Notes under the pieces: generated by a model | The model's input: only the letters and a program-made list of their open reading frames with translations | Databases searched by the model: none | Told to the model about the DNA's origin: nothing | Translations under genes and position numbers: made by a program | Assembly: GCA_002344135.1 (NCBI GenBank) | Contig: DDTO01000006.1 | Span: 337,869 to 401,868 of the forward strand | Origin: Chthonomonas sp. UBA2362 | GTDB taxonomy: Bacteria; Armatimonadota; Fimbriimonadia; Fimbriimonadales; Fimbriimonadaceae | Direction: 5' to 3' | Length of the DNA stretch: 64,000 nucleotides | Shown here: one piece after another, positions 7,893 through 16,090 of the stretch | How the letters are laid out: the number at the start of each line of letters is the position of its first letter | Position numbering within the stretch: the stretch's first letter is position 1

Positions 7893-8471
7893 CTAGGAGC
7901 CGAGCGCCATTTTCAAGTCTTTGCGGAGGAGCGCCCGCGCCCGGAACAGCCAACTCTTGATGGTGCCCTCGGGCTTGTTCAGCTCCGTGGCGATTTCGCA
8001 CACTTCCATGTGGCGGAAATGCCGCATAAAGATGATGGTCCGATACCGGAGCGGCAACCGCGCGACGGCGGCGCGGACGACTTCGCCATCGAATCCGGCT
8101 TCGGCGTCGATCGCCGCGCTCTGCGACGGATCGGACAACGAGTGTTCGTGCTGGTCCAGACAATCGACGCCTTGGCGACGATTGCGAAGAATGTCCACGC
8201 AGCAATTGGAGCAGATGCGCATGAGCCATGGCAGAACCGGTCGGCCCCGCTGGAAGGAGTGAATCGCCCGGAAAGCCTTTACGAGCGCTTCTTGAACGGC
8301 GTCGTTCGCGTCTTCCGGATCGCGAAGCATTCTCAATGCCATATGACGCAACGACTCTCGGTGAGCGTCGGCCAGTAGCTCGAAGGCAACGGTTTCGCCC
8401 GCTTGGGCCCTCTGGACCAGGTGAGTTTCCCAGTCCGTCAAACGATGAACCTGCATGTGTTTCGACCTCAC
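7893..8471 (-). CDS. ECF-type RNA polymerase sigma factor
   Basis: A 192-residue sigma-70 family factor with only regions 2 and 4. Region 2 is at about residues 25-95 (LRDPEDANDAVQEALVKAFRAI, FQRGRPVLPWLMRI, DILRNRRQG). Region 4 is at about 125-180 (LPLRYRTIIFMRHFRHMEV, then the helix-turn-helix EIATELNKPEGTIKSWLFRARALL). It directs RNA polymerase to a specialised promoter set. No anti-sigma factor (zinc-binding HxxxCxxC) is encoded beside it, so its control is not visible here. The start could be ATG 8471 or the in-frame ATG at 8456. Confidence 0.92.
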   Translation of the reverse strand: MRSKHMQVHRLTDWETHLVQRAQAGETVAFELLADAHRESLRHMALRMLRDPEDANDAVQEALVKAFRAIHSFQRGRPVLPWLMRICSNCCVDILRNRRQGVDCLDQHEHSLSDPSQSAAIDAEAGFDGEVVRAAVARLPLRYRTIIFMRHFRHMEVCEIATELNKPEGTIKSWLFRARALLRKDLKMALGS

Positions 8472-8563
8472 AACCCCAAGACGCTCTTATTCTAGGCCGG
8501 AAGAATCAAGGGCTTGGGTCTAATGTCCCATTCGAGCGATCCCGACAATGCTTGAGCGGGTCC

Positions 8564-9514
8564 ATGCCGGTAAGGCTGCTGATCCCAAGACCAATGCCAA
8601 CCCGGAACAAATCCTATATGTGGGCGCGCAAGTTCATTCACGAGCTTCTCGTGGCGGGACCCTTCCTGCTGCTCGCGGTCATTGCGATCAATGCCAGGAC
8701 GCGCTTTGACCCATGGGTGCCTCCCGCGAACTCGCCCGAGGTCGAATCGAGGCTGGACGTTTTCGTCGAGCCGATGCGGGAGATTCGGCGCTTGGGCTGG
8801 CATGCCGACCGCCTGGACGCGAAGCTGGCACGGAAGGCGGCGGCCGTCTGGCTCGAGGCGGATGCGAAAGGTCAGATTCGCGATCTGCCGCCGGCCACGC
8901 TCGACGAGACGATGCGGGACGGCGTCAAGGGCCAGATCGTCACGACACGCAACGCGATCGCGCAGCGGCTGCTGGAACTCGCCGAATCCGCTCAGGAGTC
9001 CGGCGAGTCTCTGCAATCGGCCGACGACGCCCTGCTGGCCTACCGGGTGGCAGGTACGATGCAGTACTCCGACTTCACGACGGTCTACGACACGATTCGG
9101 GCGCAGGTGCGGGCGATGAAAATGCTGCACGCCTGCGCTGAACGGCTCGATTCCGCCCGCCGACGGGCTATCGTAGCGGCAGTCGAGGAGAAGCGTGACG
9201 CGACCGCAGACCTCAACAAGATTCTGCGGCACATGCGGCGTCTCTACGACGAGCACGCGTTGCGCTCCGGGGTGCACCGGCTTTCGATCGAGGACACGCA
9301 GCAGTTTGCAACGTTCGGCCAGACGATCCAGCGAGAATGCGACGCTCAGAACCTCCAGGTCGTCCGCAAGCTGATCGTAGCGAGCCACGGCGAGATGCCG
9401 CGGATTCTCTCGGTGGCGAAACTGGCCTGGCAGTCGGTCGCGCGTCGGAGGGAAGCCGCGAAAGAACTGGTCGCGGCGATCAGGGACGTGCGGACTGTCG
9501 CCAGCGCTCCATAG
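8564..9514 (+). CDS. Unknown helical protein with N-terminal membrane anchor
   Basis: About 316 residues. A hydrophobic segment follows a basic start (ARKFIHELLVAGPFLLLAVIAI) and would anchor the protein. The rest (about 250 residues) is charged, largely helical and rich in Arg/Ala/Glu. I recognise no domain. The open frame runs back through the antisense of the sigma-factor gene, so the start must be chosen from codons in the gap: ATG 8564, 8594 or 8618. I report the longest. It is divergent from the ECF sigma gene, which could be a functional pairing, but nothing in the sequence proves that. Confidence 0.55.
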   Translation: MPVRLLIPRPMPTRNKSYMWARKFIHELLVAGPFLLLAVIAINARTRFDPWVPPANSPEVESRLDVFVEPMREIRRLGWHADRLDAKLARKAAAVWLEADAKGQIRDLPPATLDETMRDGVKGQIVTTRNAIAQRLLELAESAQESGESLQSADDALLAYRVAGTMQYSDFTTVYDTIRAQVRAMKMLHACAERLDSARRRAIVAAVEEKRDATADLNKILRHMRRLYDEHALRSGVHRLSIEDTQQFATFGQTIQRECDAQNLQVVRKLIVASHGEMPRILSVAKLAWQSVARRREAAKELVAAIRDVRTVASAP

Positions 9515-9613
9515 GGCGGACAAGAGGTCGCGCTCCCTTGAAGCAGAGGGTAACTCTACCGTTAGAATTACCTGAATCGGCCCATGCCAGAGCCCTAGGG
9601 GAGGGCCAGAATC

Positions 9614-9619
9614 TATAAT
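9614..9619 (+). promoter_or_regulatory. -10 box for the dockerin-tailed gene at 9692
   Basis: A perfect TATAAT lies 72 nt before the ATG at 9692, inside a 177-bp gap. The -35 region at 17 bp is poor. AGGAG lies 9 nt before the ATG. The gene is therefore probably transcribed on its own, not from the gene at 8564. Confidence 0.5.
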
Positions 9620-9691
9620 CTGACCGTCATCGATTCGCGTTTCGGCGCGCCCGGCTGGGCGAGCCGCTGTGACTATGCTAGGAGAGACCCT

Positions 9692-11242
9692 ATGACCAAA
9701 ATCAACAAGACCTTCGTGGCGGCCTTGGCCGCAGTTTCGGCTGGATCGGCGTTCGCCAATCCCCTGACGCCGGGCAACCTCGTCGTTCTTCAAATGGGCG
9801 CTGACGGCGGCACCGCCTTGACCAGCGCCGGAACACCCGTGCGGATCAAGGAATTCGACATGATGGGAGGCCTTGTGCAGACCATCGTCGTGAACGATAC
9901 TGGTGCTGGCGCCAAGCTGGTAATGAGCGGCACTGCCACATCGGAAGGGTACTTCCAGTATGGCGGCGGCTTCTTCGCATTCACTGGCTATAACGCCGTG
10001 GCCGGGGCCCAAGGTGGCGCCGGTGTCGGTGGGAGCGGTGCCGGCACGACGATCACGAACTCCTCCGGCGCCTTTTACCCGCGCGTCATCGGATTGCTCG
10101 ATGTCGCGGGCAACATCGACCTCAGTACACAGCTGACGGATTCGTACACTCAGAGCAACATCCGGTGCGCGGTCTCGCCCAACGGAACAGACATCTATAC
10201 TGCCGGCACCGGCGGTACTGGCCAAGGAGCCACCGCCGGGGTCCGGCATACGACGGTCGGCGCCTCGACGGCAACCCAGCTCAGTGCCGACGTGACCAAC
10301 ATTCGACTGGTGCAGGTCTCGGGCGGCCAGCTGTACGCTTCTTCCCAGTCAGGTGCCTTTCTTGGTGTCTACTCGGTCGGAACCGGCCTTCCGACCACCG
10401 GCGGCAATAGCTGCGTCCTGCTCCCGGGCTTCCCGGACGTAGGCGGCACCGGTAACTCTTCGACTTACGACTTCGAGTTCGTCGGCTCCGACGTACTGTA
10501 CACCTGCGACGATCGATCGATGGCCAACGGCGGCGGTTTGATCAAGTGGGTGAACGTGGGTGGCACGTGGACGATCGCCTATCGGTTGACCTCGGGTTTG
10601 GGTACTTTCGGCACTCGCAGCGTTTGCCGAGTTGGCGGACCCGACACGGCGCCGATCCTCGCGGTCGTCACCGGTGAAGGATCCGGCGGCACTACCCGGG
10701 TCATGGTGATCACGGATAGCGGTAGCGGATTGGATTCGTTCGCGCTGATCGCCACCTCGCCGGCGAACACATCGTTCCGAGGCGTCGAAGTCGTTCCCAG
10801 CACGGGTCCTACGCCGACCATCAGCGGCAACGTCGAACTCGAAGCCTGGGAGGGCTCCATCACTGCACCGCAGATGACGTTCGAGATCATGAGCGGCGCG
10901 ACCGTGATCGACACCGAGATGCTTCAGCTCGACCTGTCGAGCAACTACTCGTTTACGACGACGGCTGCTCCGGGCGTCTACGACATTTACTGCAAGGGAT
11001 CGCATTGGCTGCGCCGCAAGGTAGGCAACGTGACGATCACCGGCTCCGGCGCTTCCGGCGTGAACTTCATGCTGCTGAACGGCGACCTGGACGAGGACAA
11101 CGAGATCACGATCGGCGACTATTCGATCATGTCGGCCAACTTCGGCACCGCCGGCCCGGATGGTGACGTGAATGGCGATGGCGAGGTCTCGATCGGCGAC
11201 TTCGCGATCATCTCCGCGAACTTCGGTCTCGTCGGCGACTAA
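9692..11242 (+). CDS. Exported beta-propeller-like protein with dockerin-like C-terminal tail
   Basis: The 516-residue protein has a Sec signal peptide (MTKINKTFVAALAAVSAGSAFA). A Gly/Thr/Ser-rich beta body of about 340 residues follows and reads like repeated propeller blades. I cannot assign a fold with certainty. From about residue 370 comes a ~90-residue beta domain ending in KGSHWLRRKVGNV. Two EF-hand loops close the protein: DLDEDNEITIGD (465-476) and DVNGDGEVSIGD (492-503), each followed by a helix ending in ANFG. This is the layout of a type I dockerin. The same two-domain tail ends the proteins at 36162-37433 and 48081-49586. Ca2+ binding is likely; the partner is unknown. Confidence 0.75.
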   Translation: MTKINKTFVAALAAVSAGSAFANPLTPGNLVVLQMGADGGTALTSAGTPVRIKEFDMMGGLVQTIVVNDTGAGAKLVMSGTATSEGYFQYGGGFFAFTGYNAVAGAQGGAGVGGSGAGTTITNSSGAFYPRVIGLLDVAGNIDLSTQLTDSYTQSNIRCAVSPNGTDIYTAGTGGTGQGATAGVRHTTVGASTATQLSADVTNIRLVQVSGGQLYASSQSGAFLGVYSVGTGLPTTGGNSCVLLPGFPDVGGTGNSSTYDFEFVGSDVLYTCDDRSMANGGGLIKWVNVGGTWTIAYRLTSGLGTFGTRSVCRVGGPDTAPILAVVTGEGSGGTTRVMVITDSGSGLDSFALIATSPANTSFRGVEVVPSTGPTPTISGNVELEAWEGSITAPQMTFEIMSGATVIDTEMLQLDLSSNYSFTTTAAPGVYDIYCKGSHWLRRKVGNVTITGSGASGVNFMLLNGDLDEDNEITIGDYSIMSANFGTAGPDGDVNGDGEVSIGDFAIISANFGLVGD

Positions 11243-11560
11243 CCGCCACTTGAGCGACCCTCTCTTTCGTCTAAGGAGGGGGTCGCGGATGGCACGCGTC
11301 GCGGGAAGGCAGTCTTGGACCGGGGGCACGAACCATCCCCCGGCCACCTCCTCCATTGCGGGTAGCCCGCGGATGGCTCGTGCCGCGGGAAGTAGACGGT
11401 CATCCGTCACCCTCTCCTTCGACGAAGGAGAGGGTCGGTGAGCGAAGCGAACCGGGGAGAGGTTCGCCTGGATCGCGCAGTTCGAGAGAGCCTGTCGCCG
11501 ACGGCGAAGCGTCGTACGTCGTACAATAGGCGGAATCGCCGCAGCGATCCGAGGAGACAC
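11243..11560. repeat. 318-bp intergenic cluster of hairpins and direct repeats
   Basis: This gap holds no gene. It contains a stem-loop at 11254-11286 (GCGACCC/GGGTCGC) that may end transcription of the upstream gene. A 25-nt direct repeat occurs at 11284-11308 and 11368-11392 (both start CGCGGATGGC and end CGCGGGAAG; three differences). A near-perfect 27-nt palindrome lies at 11409-11435 (ACCCTCTCCTTCG paired with its complement), followed by GGTGAGCGAAGCGAACCGGGGAGAGGT. The last block reads like the CCCTCTCC-type dispersed intergenic repeat seen in many high-GC genomes. The moxR promoter and ribosome site lie at the right end. Confidence 0.6.
11522..11527 (+). promoter_or_regulatory. -10 box of moxR
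   Basis: TACAAT lies 34 nt before the TTG start at 11561 and follows the short tandem CGTCGTACGTCGTAC. The -35 is not recognisable. TACAAT is also the -10 at the speD gene and the gene at 36162, so it may be the preferred variant here. Confidence 0.4.
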
Positions 11561-12511
11561 TTGACGCAAGCCGACATAGCCCCCCTGAGCCGATCCATCG
11601 TCGATGAAATCGAGCGCGTTATCGTCGGTAAGACCGAGACCGTGCAAAAGGCGGTGCTCTCCCTGCTCTGCAATGGCCATCTGCTCATCGAGGATATTCC
11701 AGGCGTGGGCAAGACGACCCTTGCCAAAGCACTCGCCCGAACGATCGGCGGAGAGTTCAGGCGGATCCAGTTCACGCCAGACCTGTTGCCCGCCGACATC
11801 ACGGGGGCGTCGATCTTCAACCAACAGACCAACTCCTTCGAATTCCGTCCGGGGCCGATCTTCGGCAACGTCGTGCTGGTCGACGAGATCAACCGGGCCA
11901 CGCCGAAGACGCAGAGCAGCCTCTTGGAGGCGATGGAGGAGCGCCAGGTCTCGAGCGATGGCGTGACCCGAGCTTTGCCCAGGCCCTTCTTCGTGATCGC
12001 GACCCAGAACAACGTCGAGATGACGGGAACGTATCCACTGCCCGAGGCCCAACTCGACCGGTTCTTCGCTAGGATCTCACTTGGCTATCCTTCGAAGGAG
12101 GCCGAGTTCGAGATACTTCGGCAGCAGCAGGTGTCACTGCCGCTCGACACGGTCCGGGAGGTTTGCCACACGGAACAGTTGGTCGAAGCCCAAGGCCTCG
12201 TGCGCGACGTGTTCGTCCACGACACGGTGCGGCAATACATGGTCGACATCGTTCGGGCAACCCGGGATCATAGCCTGTTGACGATGGGCGCGTCTCCTCG
12301 CGGTTCGCTCTATCTGATGCACGCCGCCCAGGCCCATGCGGCCATGTCGGGGCAGGCATTCGTTCGACCGGACGACGTCAAGGCGGTCGCCCCGATGATC
12401 CTCGGCCATCGAGTTATCGCCCGAGGCGAGGTAAAGGCGCGGGGCACGACGAACGAGCAGATTGTCGAGCAACTGATGACGTCGGTTCCGGCGCCGGTTC
12501 CGGTCGGCTAG
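11561..12511 (+). CDS. moxR: MoxR-family AAA+ ATPase
   Basis: MoxR ATPases act as chaperones that load or activate metalloenzymes and von Willebrand factor A proteins. Present are Walker A (DIPGVGKTTLAKAL), the MoxR block RIQFTPDLLPADITG, Walker B with sensor (NVVLVDEINRATPKTQSSLLEAMEE), FVIATQNNVEMTGTYPLPEAQLDRF, and the lid domain (ASPRGSLYLMHAAQAHAA). The chosen start is TTG 11561, giving about 316 residues. GAGGAG sits 4 nt before it, and translation from there begins LTQADIAPLSRS. An upstream ATG at 11438 would add 41 residues of low-quality, repeat-derived sequence. The usual DUF58/vWA partner genes are not adjacent. Confidence 0.9.
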   Translation: MTQADIAPLSRSIVDEIERVIVGKTETVQKAVLSLLCNGHLLIEDIPGVGKTTLAKALARTIGGEFRRIQFTPDLLPADITGASIFNQQTNSFEFRPGPIFGNVVLVDEINRATPKTQSSLLEAMEERQVSSDGVTRALPRPFFVIATQNNVEMTGTYPLPEAQLDRFFARISLGYPSKEAEFEILRQQQVSLPLDTVREVCHTEQLVEAQGLVRDVFVHDTVRQYMVDIVRATRDHSLLTMGASPRGSLYLMHAAQAHAAMSGQAFVRPDDVKAVAPMILGHRVIARGEVKARGTTNEQIVEQLMTSVPAPVPVG

Positions 12512-12512
12512 C

Positions 12513-13088
12513 GTGAATTGGCTCTGGAGTCTGGACCGGAATGGGTATCGCGCGCTTCACGTCGACCTGCATCGCGAATGGCTCGATCCCTGGATGGTGC
12601 TGATAACCAGCACCGGTCTGGGCTGGGTACAGGCCCTTCTCCTCCTTGGCGTGGCGTGCAATCGCAGGGCCCGCCCTTATGCTCTGGCGGCGTTCGCTGC
12701 GGGCGCGTTCTCGGGGATCGTCCGGCTCGGGGTGGTCGTCCTTGCAGACCGGATGCGGCCTTCCAACTTCGCCTATGCGCGCCCGCTCGAAGAGGTCTTT
12801 GGCAATTCCAGCTTTCCCAGCGGGCATACGACTACCTCATTCGCTATCGCCTTCATGATCGGATTTCTGCTGCGAGGCACCGAGCGCGCTTGGATCGCTT
12901 GGTCGCTCTTCTTTTGGGCCTGTCTGGTCGGGATCAGCCGCATCTATGTGGGGGTGCACTATCCGACCGACGTCCTCGGCGGCGTCGCCTTGGGGCTCTT
13001 CGCCGCCGCGGCGAGCTTCCTCGTGATGCGTTGGAAGGGCTGGGGACCCCGGATATCGGAAGCAACGGCCTCGGCGCCAATCGCGTAA
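12513..13088 (+). CDS. PAP2-family membrane phosphatase
   Basis: This 191-residue integral membrane protein with about five to six helices has the three-part acid-phosphatase signature: LADRMRP, SFPSGHTTT and SRIYVGVHYPTDV. Enzymes of this type dephosphorylate lipids such as phosphatidic acid, phosphatidylglycerol phosphate or undecaprenyl pyrophosphate. The catalytic His residues of the second and third motifs are present. Start GTG 12513 follows the moxR stop by one base, so the two are co-translated. Undecaprenyl-PP recycling would suit the envelope setting, but the substrate cannot be read from the sequence. Confidence 0.85.
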   Translation: MNWLWSLDRNGYRALHVDLHREWLDPWMVLITSTGLGWVQALLLLGVACNRRARPYALAAFAAGAFSGIVRLGVVVLADRMRPSNFAYARPLEEVFGNSSFPSGHTTTSFAIAFMIGFLLRGTERAWIAWSLFFWACLVGISRIYVGVHYPTDVLGGVALGLFAAAASFLVMRWKGWGPRISEATASAPIA

Positions 13089-13118
13089 TATGGGGAACGA
13101 GGAGTAGGCGAACGAACA

Positions 13119-13673
13119 ATGATTGTCGTATGGGTTCTAATCGGCTTGGTCGTGGTGCTGGTGATCTGGATGATCGCCACCTACAACCGGCTCGTCTCGC
13201 TCCGGCAGCAAACAATGAACGCGTGGTCTCAGATCGACGTGCAACTGAAGCGCCGATACGATCTGATACCGAACCTCGTGGAGACCGTCAAGGGCTACAT
13301 GAAGCACGAACAGGACACCCTCGAGAGGGTAATCCAGGCGAGGAACCGAGCGATCGCGGCTCAAGGCGTCCACGAGAAGGCCGCCGCGGAGGTACAGGTC
13401 GCCTCCGCCCTGGGAGGGATCTTCGCTCTTAGCGAGGCGTACCCGGAGCTTCGGTCCAATGAGAACATGCTCCACCTACAAGAGGAATTGAAGGGGACCG
13501 AAAACAAAATCGCCTTTGCCCGGCAGTACTACAACGATATCGTCGCCTCGTACAACACGAAGATCGAAAGCTTTCCCGACCGGATTCTCGCCGGGATGGC
13601 GAGCATGAAGCCGCGGGAACTGTTCGAACTCGATGACGCAGCCGAACGCGGTCCTGTCAAGGTGCAGTTCTAG
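13119..13673 (+). CDS. lemA: LemA-family protein
   Basis: This 184-residue protein has an N-terminal transmembrane helix (MIVVWVLIGLVVVLVIWMIA). The LemA helical-bundle signature follows: YNRLVSLRQQTMNAWSQIDV, LKRRYDLIPNLVETVKGY, YPELRSNENMLHLQEELKGTENKIAFARQYYND and a C-terminal IESFPDRILAGM. LemA proteins form a coiled-coil bundle on the outer face of the inner membrane; the role is unsettled. It lies 30 bp after the PAP2 gene and probably belongs to the moxR unit. The usual TPM-domain partner is not next to it. Confidence 0.92.
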   Translation: MIVVWVLIGLVVVLVIWMIATYNRLVSLRQQTMNAWSQIDVQLKRRYDLIPNLVETVKGYMKHEQDTLERVIQARNRAIAAQGVHEKAAAEVQVASALGGIFALSEAYPELRSNENMLHLQEELKGTENKIAFARQYYNDIVASYNTKIESFPDRILAGMASMKPRELFELDDAAERGPVKVQF

Positions 13674-13677
13674 CTGC

Positions 13678-14547
13678 TCAGAGGGTTTGGAGCTCGGCGA
13701 ACATCGCCTCGTAGCCTTCGTACACGAGGACGAAGGACTCGGTGATCGAGTCGAGGTCGGCAAAGGTCAAACCGATTCTCTCTAAGGATTCTGGGCTGAA
13801 CTTATACTGAAGTCCGTCGCCGCCAAGCCCGACGCCCATTGTCATCGTTAGATAGTCGGCGATGTGCACGCAGTCCACGATCGGGCTATGCGGATGGCAA
13901 AGGTTGGGCTCGTGATGGTAGCGGATGCCATCGACGAGGCTTTTTGGCAAGTTCCATGACTCAGCCATGTACTGACCGACCTCCGCATGGTCGAATCCTA
14001 GAACCTTGCGCTCCGCCTGATCGAAGGTCAGCCCATCGCGGTTGGCGAGCGCGATGAGGGCTGCGACCTTATTCTCGAGCCAAATCGAAAGGGCGACCTT
14101 GCCCAGATCGTGCAGAAGCCCAGCGGTAAATGCGGCCTCAAGTCCGGGGACTCGCGATCGCTCGGCGACCGCCTGGGCGCCTACCGCTACGCCGAACGAG
14201 TGTGCCCATAGCTGGCGCGGTCCGAGGCAATAGCCGGCGAGAGGACGGATCATCCACGGATACGTCGAAGCGACCATCGCGAGGTTTCGCACGGAGCGCA
14301 TCCCGAGGACGATGACGGCCTCCGAGAGGTCGGACACCTTGCGGGACAGGCCGTAGTACGCGCTGTTGGCGAGCCGCAGCACTCGAACGCTCAGCGCCTG
14401 ATCTTGGGCGAGAATGTGGGCCACGCTGCCCGCCGTGCTCGTGCTCGAGTCCGTTTCGCGCACCACGCGGAGCGCAGCTGCCGGAATCGAGGGGAGGTCA
14501 CTCGTCTTACGGACGATGTCGTCGATGGTGATCAGCGATGATGCCAT
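13678..14547 (-). CDS. HDOD-domain signalling protein
   Basis: A 289-residue HDOD (degenerate HD) protein. The domain opens with LPSIPAAALRVVRETD and includes ILAQDQALSVRVLRLANSAYYG, IVLGMRSVRNLAM, FTAGLLHDLGKVAL and GFDHAEVGQYMAESWNLP. The HD pair in LLHDLGK is present but other metal ligands are partly lost, as is usual for HDOD. Such proteins act in signal transduction, often with chemotaxis, cyclic-di-GMP or stress systems. It starts 4 nt after the cheD stop, so the two genes are cotranscribed. Confidence 0.88.
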   Translation of the reverse strand: MASSLITIDDIVRKTSDLPSIPAAALRVVRETDSSTSTAGSVAHILAQDQALSVRVLRLANSAYYGLSRKVSDLSEAVIVLGMRSVRNLAMVASTYPWMIRPLAGYCLGPRQLWAHSFGVAVGAQAVAERSRVPGLEAAFTAGLLHDLGKVALSIWLENKVAALIALANRDGLTFDQAERKVLGFDHAEVGQYMAESWNLPKSLVDGIRYHHEPNLCHPHSPIVDCVHIADYLTMTMGVGLGGDGLQYKFSPESLERIGLTFADLDSITESFVLVYEGYEAMFAELQTL

Positions 14548-14551
14548 TCCG

Positions 14552-15055
14552 TTACTCCTCAGCCCTCAGGCAGCAAAGCTTGATATCGCCCGCGGTGACG
14601 GTTCTGACCAGGACTTCCCCCGAGCCCGTGCACAACGTGACCGTTCGTCCGCAGCTTCCTCCCACATCCCGAGCGCAAACGGCGAGGTTCGTGGTCGCTA
14701 CGGCGGTTTCGACCTCGGCCACGTTCCGAGCCCCGATCTGGTGTTCGGTAGCACCGAAATTGAGCAGGATCGCGCCGCCGGCATACGCGACCAGGATGCG
14801 GCCACGCTCGGCGCCGGCGTCTTCCATCGCTCGAACGAGGGCGGGAATGCCCACGTCGATGTAGTGACCGGGCTTCTCGATTGGCTCTTGGGCCTGTGCG
14901 CGGGGAAAGGTGAAGTGAGCCATCGCGCCGACTCCCGAGGTCGGATCGAGGGCGGCGAAGGCGATGCACGCTCCTACGCTGACGCATGTCAGCTGAGTCG
15001 GCTCCTTGTGAACCTGGATCTCACCCAACCCCACCCGAATGAGCGTCCCGGTCAT
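14552..15055 (-). CDS. cheD: CheD-type chemoreceptor glutamine deamidase
   Basis: CheD deamidates receptor glutamines and, with CheC, tunes chemotaxis. The ~167 residues keep the CheD layout: GLGEIQVHKEP, the nucleophile segment SVGACIAF (Cys30 from the chosen start), MAHFTFP with catalytic His47, GAERGRILVAYAGGAILL and IGARNVAEVE. The residue aligned with the third catalytic position (Thr in Thermotoga CheD) reads as Cys24 with Thr23 beside it. I am not sure of that alignment. Start ATG 15055 is preferred over ATG 15070 because GGGAGG lies 7 nt before it. No other chemotaxis gene is in the window. Confidence 0.85.
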   Translation of the reverse strand: MTGTLIRVGLGEIQVHKEPTQLTCVSVGACIAFAALDPTSGVGAMAHFTFPRAQAQEPIEKPGHYIDVGIPALVRAMEDAGAERGRILVAYAGGAILLNFGATEHQIGARNVAEVETAVATTNLAVCARDVGGSCGRTVTLCTGSGEVLVRTVTAGDIKLCCLRAEE

Positions 15056-15274
15056 CGTGCCGCCTCCCATGCCTGCCTGGCATCCTTGCCCTGAGTCGCT
15101 TTTGCGAATCGCATAACTGCCGCCCCAATCCGTCTATGACACGCGGGGAATCTCGCCCCGTTCGTTGAGTTGGTTCCATGTCCGGGCGTCGGCGGCCCTA
15201 GCAATTTTGCGAAACCGTGGCTTCGAGGGGGACGATCTGGCAAGCCGAGGCGGTAGGATAGGGAGACTAACTGG

Positions 15275-16090
15275 ATGAGTAGGCCAAGCAATAGCATGGA
15301 CGCGAACGCTCCCTACATCCTGTTCGACGATGTCGAAGTACGATACAGCGAACTCGTTTACGGGTTGCGCGGCTTGACGCTGTCGATCTCGCAGGGGGAG
15401 TTCGTATTCTTCGTCGGTCCGACCGGCGCGGGCAAGTCGACCGTACTGAAGCTTCTCACACGGGAGGTGCGGCACACGGGCGGGTCCGTGAGCCTTCGGA
15501 GCCAGTCTCTCGACGAACTCCGCGATCGAGACGTTCCGATTCTTCGCCGCCAGATGGGAATCGTCCCTCAGGACTTCGGACTCCTGCCGCGCAAGCGAGT
15601 CTGGGAGAACGTGGGCTACGCGATGCGAGCGATCGGCAAGACCCGCCGCGAGGTTCGCAAGAAGGTGCCGGACATCCTTGAGAGCGTGAACATCGGACAT
15701 CGAGCCGATGCGTTCCCCCATGAACTCAGTGGCGGCGAGCAGCAGCGCGTGGCGATCGCCCGCGCGCTCATCAACGACCCCCGCCTGATCGTCGCCGACG
15801 AACCGACCGGCAACCTCGATCCCGCTCACAGCCTCGAGATCATGGAGATTCTCCAGCGCCTCAGCGATCGCGGGGCAACGGTGCTCGTGGCGAGCCACGA
15901 CATCACCGTGGTCGAGAGGATGGGCAAGCGGGTGGTGACCCTCGAAGAGGGCCGCGTGGTGTCCGACGAGCGTCCAGGGCCGACGCCGAACCTGGTGGCG
16001 GTCGGCGCTGCGGTCGGCGAAGCGGATGATCCCGAGGAGGCGATCCTTTCGCGCTTGCCCCAGCCGAACGTGGCGGAGGAAGAAGCCTGA
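15275..16090 (+). CDS. ftsE: Cell-division ATP-binding protein FtsE
   Basis: FtsE is the ATPase of the FtsEX complex, which activates septal peptidoglycan hydrolases across the membrane. Seen are Walker A GPTGAGKSTVLKLL (about residue 48), the Q-loop IVPQDFGLLP, signature LSGGEQQRVAIARAL, Walker B RLIVADEPTGNLD, and the H-loop ASHDI. The 271 residues include an unusual ~35-residue acidic C-terminal tail. An alternative ATG seven codons inside cannot be excluded. The stop overlaps the ftsX ATG (TGATG). A 204-bp gap upstream separates it from the divergent cheD. Confidence 0.95.
   Translation: MSRPSNSMDANAPYILFDDVEVRYSELVYGLRGLTLSISQGEFVFFVGPTGAGKSTVLKLLTREVRHTGGSVSLRSQSLDELRDRDVPILRRQMGIVPQDFGLLPRKRVWENVGYAMRAIGKTRREVRKKVPDILESVNIGHRADAFPHELSGGEQQRVAIARALINDPRLIVADEPTGNLDPAHSLEIMEILQRLSDRGATVLVASHDITVVERMGKRVVTLEEGRVVSDERPGPTPNLVAVGAAVGEADDPEEAILSRLPQPNVAEEEA

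Noticed and set aside
11438..11560. ATG 11438 as the start of moxR
   Set aside because: The extra 41 codons lie in the intergenic repeat and resemble no MoxR N-terminus; TTG 11561 has a well-placed GAGGAG.
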